64,000 nucleotides of DNA from NCBI GenBank assembly GCA_963971225.1, contig OZ020269.1, positions 75,492,450 to 75,556,449 on the forward strand, given 5' to 3'. Position 1 is the stretch's first letter. The number at the start of each line of letters is the position of its first letter. This document shows positions 56,511-64,000 of the stretch, piece after piece. Both the position numbers and the translations under genes were made by a program. This DNA is from Melieria omissa (lineage: Eukaryota; Arthropoda; Insecta; Diptera; Ulidiidae). The notes below the pieces were generated by a model. The model saw only the letters and a program-made list of their open reading frames with translations. It searched no databases and was not told the DNA's origin.

Positions 56511-56935
56511 TGTAACGATGAGACAGTCTGTCGCGGTGCAAAGCAACCCTGCCGCTACGTGCCGTGCCATAACCCAATCTGGCAACGACGGCCGCGATAA
56601 TAACTTTTAGTCCAATCTGGCAACAATGGTCGCGATCAGCAGGGAAGCATTTAGTCCACTCCGGAATGTGCGGGAACGATCTGCGCGATGGCCGGACAGA
56701 GTATAAAAGGCGGCCGGATGCGGGCAACGAGTCAGTCTGGTTTTGACAAGTGAAGATGCCACACGGAATAATTAAGCAAATACTTAAGTGTACGAACAGT
56801 AAAGTGTAAACTGTGAATAATAAAGTGACTGTTGGTGTATTTTATTGTCTGCGTTTAAGAAACTGACTGTGTTTTATTTTCAAATCACACAATCCAGAGA
56901 TACGTGACAGCCCACTAGACTTAGTATTCGTAACA
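56511..56935 (+). repeat. 5' LTR of the deleted Gypsy element
   Basis: TGTAACGATG...TTCGTAACA. The TATA box TATAAAA at 56702-56708 is intact. It has fewer copies of the internal 38-bp repeat than the Gypsy-A LTRs. Primer site 3 bases downstream. Confidence 0.95.
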
Positions 56936-56966
56936 TTTGGTGTCAGAAGTGGGATAAAGAAAACGC

Positions 56967-57577
56967 GTACCACTCCTTTGCACCCACAGTCCGACGGCAT
57001 GGTGGAACGCTTTAACCGGACACTGGAGGAATACCTGCGGAAAGTGGTAGGCAGGAATCAGAAGGATTGGGACACGCATATCCCCCTGTTCCTGATGGCG
57101 TATAGGTCAGCCCCGCACGACACGACATCACTCACTCCAGCCCGAGCAGTGTTCGGAACAGAGTTGCGGTTACCCGCTGACTTGAAGTTCGGGGTAGTCA
57201 GCACGACGGGAGGCGCTAAAACGGACTACGTGGCCAATAAGCGGGCGGAACTGGAGGAAATTCACCAGTTTATAAGGAGCCGCACCAAACTGGTCAGCGA
57301 TAAGGCGAAAGCCAGATACGATGTACGGGCCAACTCAGCAGGGTTCCAAGAAGGCGATTTGGTAATGCTCTACAACCCGCAGCGGAGGAAAGGTTTGTCT
57401 CCGAAACTTCAAGCGTCATGGGAAGGACCTTACGAAGTCGTGACTAGGATTAACGACGTGGTATACCGGATTCAACGTTGCAGCAATAGAGGCGCTAAGC
57501 TGAAGGTAGTCCATTTGGAGCGCCTGGCGCCTCATCACAGCGGAGCCTCGGCACTTGTTCGGGACGAACAAGTCTAA
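56967..57577 (+). pseudogene. Integrase C-terminal fragment
   Basis: A 199-codon open frame from 56978 (DGMVERFNRTLEEY, with only the last catalytic residue of the triad, the Glu) through the GPYEVVTRINDVVYRIQ segment to the natural C-terminus. It closely matches the Gypsy-A integrase. Two of three catalytic residues are absent, so it has no enzymatic function. Confidence 0.92.
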
Positions 57578-57588
57578 GTGGTGGGCAG

Positions 57589-58013
57589 TGTAACGATGAG
57601 ACAGTCTGTCGCGGTGCAAAGCAACCCTGCCGCTACGTGCCGTGCCATAACCCAATCTGGCAACGACGGCCGCGATAATAACTTTTAGTCCAATCTGGCA
57701 ACAATGGTCGCGATCAGCAGGGAAGCATTTAGTCCACTCCGGAATGTGCGGGAACGATCTGCGCGATGGCCGGACAGAGTATAAAAGGCGGCCGGATGCG
57801 GGCAACGAGTCAGTCTGGTTTTGACAAGTGAAGATGCCACACGGAATAATTAAGCAAATACTTAAGTGTACGAACAGTAAAGTGTAAACTGTGAATAATA
57901 AAGTGACTGTTGGTGTATTTTATTGTCTGCGTTTAAGAAACTGACTGTGTTTTATTTTCAAATCACACAATCCAGAGATACGTGACAGCCCACTAGACTT
58001 AGTATTCGTAACA
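57589..58013 (+). repeat. 3' LTR of the deleted Gypsy element
   Basis: I find no difference from the 5' LTR. Followed by ATAT. Confidence 0.95.
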
Positions 58014-58017
58014 ATAT

Positions 58018-59030
58018 GGTTATCTTTGCGTATTTAGATAATAAAAGTGAGAGAGCAGCCAAAGCAGCTGTTCGCTATTTGCCCGCTGAAATGAATTTGT
58101 CGCACAACTGATTTCCACTAAAAAGGATTAGTAAATACAATTTTCTGCTCATAAATCAATTTAAAATTGTTAACTATTTCATTCGCATGGAATGCGACCT
58201 CTTGCATTTTTCTTGTTTTCTTGTGGTTTTGCGAAATTCTTTGGTAATTTTTCATACAAATTTAATTTTGCTCTCTCTATGAAAAAGTGGTGAAGAAGTA
58301 CACAGCTGTTTTTGCAGATACATTTCCGCGCCAAAAATTTATCTTTTAGACATGGCAGCTCGCGGACTTCTGAAAATGCAAAATAATGAACATTGGTTTT
58401 TCATTTATATATGACCCGGAAGGAAGTTTTTACTACTGAGGAAGTTCCACAGCAAGTTATTAGCAATTTGCAATCAACAAATATGGTTCATTTTAGTTTA
58501 TGTCGCTACAGTCGTGCATTATATACGACCAAATATTCATATAAATTTCCTTTTGATGATCCTGCTGAAATGCGAGGTGAAAAAAATCAGCTGTTAATTG
58601 TTCGCGAATTTGCCAGCATCACCGCCTTTGCCAAACAATATTATTTTATATGAAGAACTACCCCGGAACAAGGATTTATGCGCGTTTTTGATTCTAACTG
58701 AATATTTAAATGGTTTGCCATCATAAAATCATTTTTGCAGTTGCTTTTGTTGATACTTTTCTTGCATTATTCTGCCGTCACTTTCTATGTAATTGTTGTG
58801 CGGCTAAGAAGAAAAAATCGTGGTGAACCTATATCAGCTGTTTCTTTGTTGTGAAAATTTTCGCGATTGGAAGTTGGACCACAGATTTAACTTTCATGCT
58901 AAAATCTAATCGGAAGAAAATTACTTGTTATTTTGCACATCTACAGGAAAATACAAGAAGGTTTGCATCATTAAAGTTGGTTCGTTGCCTTTGATACTGC
59001 TGCATTTTTGCATTCTTCCGACGGTCTTTC
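58018..59030. other. Interior of P-like copy 3: unassigned sequence
   Basis: An 86-codon ORF at 58393-58653 contains FTTEEVPQQVISNLQSTNMV and has no domain I know. Nothing else is recognised. CAGCTGTT recurs near 58065, 58304 and 58835. Confidence 0.35.
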
Positions 59031-60903
59031 TCATACATATTTTGTGCTGTCAATAAGTAAAAGCCATGGTGAGTAAATAAATGCGTATTTGTTTATTCGT
59101 CGTCAACCTGCTCGTTGCTCGGGGTAAATTAAAAATAATTATGTGCAATGCCGCAATAGTACATATCGTTATTTAGTACAAAATAACAAATACATCTTAT
59201 GCTTTATGTTAGGTGTCAATACATTTATTACCTATTTTAATATTAAAAACATATATTTATAATATACAAATAAAATTCAAATAAATAAATAAATAAATAA
59301 ATATGAATTCAATGAATAACAATATAATGCAAAATAAAAACACACATGTGCAAAAGTGAAATTAAAAGTGAACAATTCGGTTGTTAAAAAAAGGCAAAAT
59401 ATACGCCATAACCGCAATACAGGCATATTAATAAAGCATATACTATATGCACACATAGTATATATAAAATATATATGTATATATATATTGTTATAACAAA
59501 TAAAAAGTGGAAAAATCTTAACCTAACATGCATTCTATTTACATTTTTATATACAACATATATACATATCTACCCTGAGCTTTTTTTCGAAACATTTTCG
59601 CGAAGTCTGAATTTGGGTCAATCTCAACTACAACTTTTCTAACTGCACTGAAAACTTATTTATTACATTTTTTTCGATTAATATTTACCATTTCGAGCGG
59701 TAGATCTAATTGTTATACCGCCCCTAAATAAAACAATTCAATTGAAACTATAAATGTGAAACACACAAAATTTTATGTATGGACTTTGGAATTGATAGTA
59801 TTCATAGGGATTGATAGTATTGTAGAGTATTGTGAGAGTAGAGTTGGTTGATAGTATTGATAGGGAAATTGTATAAACTTCCAGGAAGAGGACATCCAAA
59901 GACACAACGTCGTAGAGGCATTTCTATGAAATAAATATAATTTTTGTAAGAAAATTCATTTGCAAATCGACGAATATACTTACTTTCGCTTAAATCGTGG
60001 TCAAATATTACTAAAGCACTAGAGTTTAAATATTTATTAAATTGTTTGTCTTTTCGCTGTTTTCGCAATCAAACGAGCGAAATAATAACGAAAGAACGTT
60101 GAAAATTACTTTTACCACGAAATTTGGCGAGAGAAATGTCGCTCCGAAAAACAAAATCGTATGTTGTCTTGACTTTTCGACAACATACGACAAAAGCTTT
60201 CTCAGCCAACGTTATCTGCGCAGTATATTTCGTGGTGGGAAGCATGTTGCCGGTGACAGTAATGATGTGACAACCAAAAGCCTTGATGTGACAGTTCGAT
60301 ATGAGTGCTGCCAACTCATTTTACAGGAGTTTCAAGACTAGTATAGACTCTGGTGGACAGGAAAAGTTTGCATAGAAAAATTGATTGAGCGATCGCCAAG
60401 GCGCATAAGGTGGTAGCACTACGGAAAAAAACAAAATTCAATGAATTTTATTAGTTCTTCCGGTCTGCTTGTAAAATAGAAGTTGTAAAAAGTACAAATA
60501 GCTGCAATGAAAATAAATATATGTGTAAAAATATTGGAACAACCAAGACGCATTAAGAAAGTAATAATAAGTGTAAAACTTTTGCTACAAGGTTGTGCTA
60601 ATTATCAAAGAAAAAAGTTTAATAAGTTCTGGTGCTGCAACTACCTATTGAATTTGCCTTGGCGATTGATTTGCCAAATCAACAACCATTTCAATGTGCA
60701 CGAGCAAAGCCAAGCTGGCTTGCTGCGGAAAGCAATAACATTGCGTGTTGTTGTCGAAATGAGAATAAAGCCCAAAACTATCGAAAAAAAAAACAAACTA
60801 TATGCGTGTACATCAATTCGCGCTTACTCTCTCGGTTCCCTTTGCATTTTCCTCACCTTTGTTGCTTCCCACCCGCGCCTGAAATGAAATCGCAAAATTG
60901 TTT
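59031..60903. other. Interior of P-like copy 3: possible first exon, microsatellites, degenerate sequence
   Basis: At 59065-59074 an ATG is immediately followed by GTGAGTAAAT, like a first coding exon ending at ATG, and it is duplicated at 55469. (AAAT)n lies at about 59280-59303 and AT-rich repeats at 59455-59490. Frames at 60042-60341 (KSLDVTVRYECCQLILQEFQ) are unrecognised. The part from about 60620 matches the right part of P-like sequences. Confidence 0.35.
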
Positions 60904-60943
60904 CAGATGCGCCTTCTGTATACTGTTTATTCTGTGGTAGTAG

Positions 60944-61192
60944 AGACCTCTTTCGACCGAGAAAACTTGCACTTTATAGGACGCTTACTGTGCCCGTGTT
61001 CCTCTATGGCGTGGAAGCAGTAACACTGTCGCGTAAAGACACAGCGACCCTTGACTTGTTCGACAGGAAGGTACTTCTCAAAATCTTCAGCCCTGTTCGT
61101 ATTGGCGACGACTATCGTATACGGACCAACAACGAGCTGTATATAGAGGTGGACGTAGCACAGCGACTTAACATTCAGCGGCTACGGCCGTT
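60944..61192 (+). pseudogene. Decayed RTE-like RT fragment, right part
   Basis: It continues the fragment at 55795-56153 after the P-like insertion. It matches 26677-26940: RDLFRPRKLALYRTL, then LYGVEAVTLSRKD, IFSPVRIGDDYRIRTNNELY. It ends near the GGCTACG corresponding to 26929-26935. Confidence 0.85.
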
Positions 61193-61319
61193 CATGTTTG
61201 CAAACATGTGCGATCGGGAAAATGTAAAAAATTTTTTGATTTCTCTGTCGGCGTGACGCACATGTAAACGGCTGTGTGACGCACATAGTGAATTTTGTCA
61301 TTCGATCGGTAGGTAGAAG
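61193..61319. other. Short unassigned segment with CATGTTTGCAAACATG palindrome
   Basis: A perfect 16-bp palindrome at about 61194-61209, followed by GTGTGACGCACAT and GGCGTGACGCACATG repeats. Possibly the end of another element. Confidence 0.4.
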
Positions 61320-62600
61320 TAAAGAAAATAAACATACAGAATGCGCATGTCATACAAGCAAAAATTTTGTATGGCGGGTTCTAACATTGGAACCCGCGCT
61401 CTGCTCGCACAGATCACGTATGTGGTGAGAGCGTTGCTTTACAAGCGAGAACGTAGTTTTATGTGTTGCGCTCTTTGGTTGCGCTCACAGCAGCGAGTGT
61501 GCGTTAGCACATTGTTGTGGTGTGAAATAATTGCAAGGTGAAGACGAACGCTGTTGTTGTTGTTGTTGCGCTGGCGAAAAGCTGAAATTGTAAAACGATT
61601 TCTGATTTCTGGCTGGCTTTTGTTCTTCTTCTACAAGCCTGAACGGCGTCGCATATTGCTCCTGAACTTATTGCAGACAGTAGTGTGCGCAAAATCATAG
61701 AAAAGAAAAGAAAATATGGTTGGCGTGGCGACTTATGTGGTCGCTACAAACAAAGTTCCTGAAGAATTTATCAAAAAAGTAGACCTAATATTTGATTGCA
61801 TGAATAGGGCAATCGGATAATTGCTTTAGATCGGCTTTACAATTAAATAATGAGTCGTACAAATTTATAACGATTTTTTTAATTATTTGAAAGATGTTAA
61901 ATGTATGGATGATTCACATAAATGTTTTACAACAAACAAGTTTTTTAACCAAGATAAATTAGAAAATACTTTTGCAATTTTGGGACAAAATTCAAGTAGT
62001 ACTCGGTCAAGTGTAACAACTAATTTCGAAGATACACAGGATTCCATGAATCAAAACCTACTACATGCATTACATTACATTATTTTATTTCAGCAGTAAT
62101 TACAACAATTATTACAACAAATTATTTTGAAGATAAAAACTTCGACAATCGAGTAAAAATTAACATAGATAATAATTGTGGCATATGTTTCCAAAAACTA
62201 AGAAATGATAACCTTTTCACTGCGCTAAGTGAAACATTTTCCATAAAAATTATCAATCGGTTACAGAAATTTGCTACCTATTTGCTCCTTCGGATTTCCT
62301 GATGAATGCTGTGATAGTAAATTAAAAAAAGGAAGTTCCAAATGATGCAGAACATAAACAATAAAAAAACAACAAAAGAAGAGCTGTTTACATTTTTATC
62401 GAGCTGTGTACACATAAAAACTACAACAACAACAAACAATGCGCTGGCTGGTGTTGCTGTGAGAAATTTGCACAAAAAATTATTGAGTGACCAAACTAAC
62501 CACCAACGCCTCAAAGTACACAGGAGAAGCGGTACTTTCACTTCATGTGTGTCATGGCACAATAAACAAGGTAGTGGCAGGAAGGAGCGAAAAAATTCAC
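61320..62600 (+). mobile_element. P-like element, copy 2
   Basis: Closely matches 12873-13876 and 15036-15390 of copy 1, including the left end AAAGAAAATAAACATACAG and the stem-loop GCGGGTTCTAAC...GGAACCCGC, but lacks the Harbinger-like insertion (empty TTA at 62250-62252). The right end is not found; similarity fades near 62555. Confidence 0.6.
61887..62099 (+). pseudogene. P-like transposase C-terminal remnant
   Basis: The frame contains FFNQDKLENTFAILGQNSSS and NFEDTQDSMNQ. NQDxLENxF is the recognisable C-terminal motif of P/THAP9-type transposases, followed there by a Gly/Asn-rich segment. An upstream out-of-frame piece has KKVDLIFDCMN (about 61775-61805). Confidence 0.55.
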
Positions 62601-63088
62601 GTGTATTTTGTTAGTGTTTTTGTTCGGTTCATTGTCAAATCGGACGGACGGTTCTCTTGCCAACAGTATTGCCAACATCGAATAGACCACTTGGTCTATT
62701 CGAGAACGTAAAAATACACCAATTAACAGCAAAAGAACATAGCTTCTTTGTTTTAATCTGTTGTTTTACAATTAGGGGAAAAAAGCTAAGTGCTAGTTCG
62801 CTAGCTAAGTGCTAGTTCGAGAAGCGAATCGCACCTTGACTGGCAACGAAAACAGCGATTGAAAATCACTGTTTTGCCAAAATCGCTGTGAACAAATGAG
62901 AAGCGAATCGCACCTTGACTGGAAATGAAAACAGCGATTGTAAATCACCGTTTTCCAAATCACTGTTTTGCCAAAATCGCTGTGAACAAATGAGAAGCGA
63001 ATCGAACCTTGACTGGCAACGATTTCAGCACTCGTTTCTCTGCACTGTGACAATGCTGCTAACATTTATTTCATTTTCTAGTGCTCCC
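62601..63088. repeat. Minisatellite-like array and element edge
   Basis: 62786-62818 duplicates CTAAGTGCTAGTTCG. From 62818, a unit of about 80-95 bp beginning GAGAAGCGAATCGCACCTTG and containing AAAACAGCGATTG and CAAAATCGCTGTGAACAAAT occurs two and a half times (62818, 62897, 62992). 63040-63093 matches the reverse complement of 50868-50920, so both belong to one element family. The LINE begins at about 63089. Confidence 0.6.
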
Positions 63089-64000
63089 TGGCTCCCTGGC
63101 TGGGACTTCAGCCCAAACGTCGGTGGGAGCGGTGACTGCTACCACCGGCGGGCACGGTGATACCATAAGCCGTGTCGCCAGCGGTCACACCTCTGTGGGG
63201 ACTGGAGCAGGTCCTAGCAGTTGTAATGCTACTGCCACAACCTCTGGAATGGGAGCAGGTTTCAGGAGTTGCACTGCTACTGCCAAAATGAACGCTCCAA
63301 CGAGCAAAAGGATGCAACGCGCGGGTGCCGTAGTCCAAGGAGACTCGGACTTAGAAAGCGCGGGCAGCATTAGCGCTGCTGAGGAGGAGGCTCTTCTGCT
63401 CTCTCCAGGCTGTTCCGCAGGTGCCACTTCCGGCAACAGGAAGGGGCCTCGGGGCAAGCCTAGCAAGGAGGGACTGAAAGCTAAGTCCCAATACAAGGCT
63501 GCGGTCAAGATCTGCGGTCGTCTGGAGGGCAGGCCAGACCTCTCAAAGGTGGAGAAGGAAAGGCTAGCTTGGGCGAAGGACACTGTAGAGAAAGGCCGGG
63601 CCCACAACGCTGCTAAAGCATGGTGTGCTTCTTCTGACCCGAAGTTTGCTAACCGAGTCGAAGAGCAACTCGCAGCCAAACGGCAACGCTCCTCGGACTG
63701 CGAAGGCCCGTCTGGCAAGCGGCCAAAGGGAAAGGAGGAGCTTGCAAAGCCAGAGCGTTCCAGCACGTCGAGAGCAGCGGCTGCTGCGAGTGAAGTGTCC
63801 AAACGACATTTGATCGTGGCACTCATAGACCGCAGTGACCCTCTGGGACGCATCTCTCAAGAACGATGGCTGCAGGTAGAAATGAAGCTACTTGAGACCT
63901 TAATCGCTATGACTAAGGCCGAACCAAGCGTACCGACGCCATCTTTTGATGGAGCCGGGTGGTTTAACGGCGTCAAAATCATTAAATGCAACGATGATCC
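63089..64000 (+). mobile_element. LOA/R1-like LINE, 5' part (runs off the window)
   Basis: The junction with the preceding repeat is at about 63089, where the match to 50868-50920 stops. Everything downstream is one open ORF1 frame. Better preserved than the fossil LINE at 2.1-16.3 kb. Confidence 0.65.
63249..64000 (+). CDS. LINE ORF1 protein, partial (no stop before the window end)
   Basis: Open in this frame from about 63062 to the last base. The first in-frame ATG is at 63249, the next at 63288. An early Ala/Thr/Gly-rich segment is followed by a basic region (RKGPRGKPSKEGLKAKSQYK), a Lys/Glu-rich helical part (VEEQLAAKRQRS), and the conserved RWLQVEMKLLETL...PTPSFDGAGWFNGVKIIKC block of R1/LOA-type ORF1 proteins. 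Zinc knuckles would be expected further on, outside the window. No lesion is visible, so the copy may be young. The protein would package LINE RNA. Confidence 0.75.
   Translation, partial: MGAGFRSCTATAKMNAPTSKRMQRAGAVVQGDSDLESAGSISAAEEEALLLSPGCSAGATSGNRKGPRGKPSKEGLKAKSQYKAAVKICGRLEGRPDLSKVEKERLAWAKDTVEKGRAHNAAKAWCASSDPKFANRVEEQLAAKRQRSSDCEGPSGKRPKGKEELAKPERSSTSRAAAAASEVSKRHLIVALIDRSDPLGRISQERWLQVEMKLLETLIAMTKAEPSVPTPSFDGAGWFNGVKIIKCNDD

Larger units (their letters stand above)
56511..58013 (+). mobile_element. Internally deleted Gypsy-A-family retrotransposon
   Basis: Two 425-bp LTRs that look identical (56511-56935, 57589-58013) are flanked by ATAT (56507-56510, 58014-58017). The primer site TGGTGTCAGAAGTGGGA (56938-56954) is followed directly by integrase sequence from mid-domain. 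Gag, protease, RT, RNase H and the first half of integrase are missing. The two flanking ATAT copies and matched LTRs mean that the deleted form itself was reverse transcribed and integrated, with proteins supplied by a relative. Confidence 0.95.
56154..60936 (+). mobile_element. P-like element, copy 3, with Gypsy insertion
   Basis: Inverted ends CACAGAACAGACAATATACA (left) and, reading inward from the right, CACAGAATAAACAGTATACA, continuing to GCGCATCTG (about 33 bp). They are flanked by GTAGTAG (56147-56153, 60937-60943) in an RTE-derived target. Inside the left end, GCGGGTTCCAGCGGTAGGACCCG forms the same stem-loop as in the other copies. No transposase is readable. It contains the Gypsy derivative at 56511-58013. 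Confidence 0.7.

Overview
The window is from an insect nuclear genome, almost certainly a higher fly. The only intact host gene is ribosomal protein S16 (RpS16, minus strand, 31655-32702, five coding exons, 148 residues). Nearly everything else is mobile DNA of insect type: mariner, pogo-like, hAT-like, P-like, piggyBac-like TTAA, Harbinger-like, Gypsy, RTE-like, LOA/R1-like and SINE sequences. A tephritid is a plausible guess, but nothing in the sequence proves it.

Left part (about 0.9-16.3 kb): an old LOA/R1-like LINE has been split again and again. Read in order, its ORF1, endonuclease and reverse transcriptase pieces lie at about 2.17, 4.09, 11.55-12.3, 12.43-12.87, 15.57-15.78 and 16.02-16.25 kb. 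Between them sit a hAT-like element carrying a pogo-like element with a LINE 3' fragment, a second hAT-like element carrying a solo LTR and a decayed full-length Gypsy element (Gypsy-A, 5079-10932, minus), a SINE remnant, a P-like element with a Harbinger-like insertion, and a small hAT MITE. At 1.0-1.9 kb a mariner lies inside a hAT MITE, which lies inside a P-like remnant.

Middle part (17.2-34.5 kb): pieces of a piggyBac-like transposase are split by an unidentified TIR element that itself holds TTAA and hAT insertions. A second Gypsy element follows (Gypsy-B, 21882-28228, minus, LTRs differing at 2 of 281 positions by eye), with an RTE-like LINE replacing its gag/protease junction. Then come several TTAA-flanked inverted-repeat elements on both sides of RpS16. 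RpS16 intron 4 contains a candidate H/ACA snoRNA.

Tandem block (34501-50351): three head-to-tail copies of a 5.24-5.31 kb unit. Each holds a palindrome-rich TIR element, a hAT MITE, two tRNA-derived SINEs, a 462-bp foldback, a mariner-like deletion derivative that still encodes a helix-turn-helix protein, and a broken intron-containing ABHD12-like pseudogene. All insertions are shared, so the amplification came last. A diverged inverted copy of part of the unit lies at 29.15-31.5 kb beside RpS16.

Right part (50.4-64.0 kb): nested Harbinger-like and Tc1-like MITEs, a P-like element of 4.8 kb (56154-60936) that split a decayed RTE copy and itself contains a mobilised Gypsy deletion derivative (56511-58013), a second P-like copy, and the start of a LOA/R1-like LINE whose ORF1 is still open at the window edge. 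No prokaryotic features, CRISPR arrays or operons are present. Coordinates of element ends come from target-site duplications and inverted repeats read by eye.
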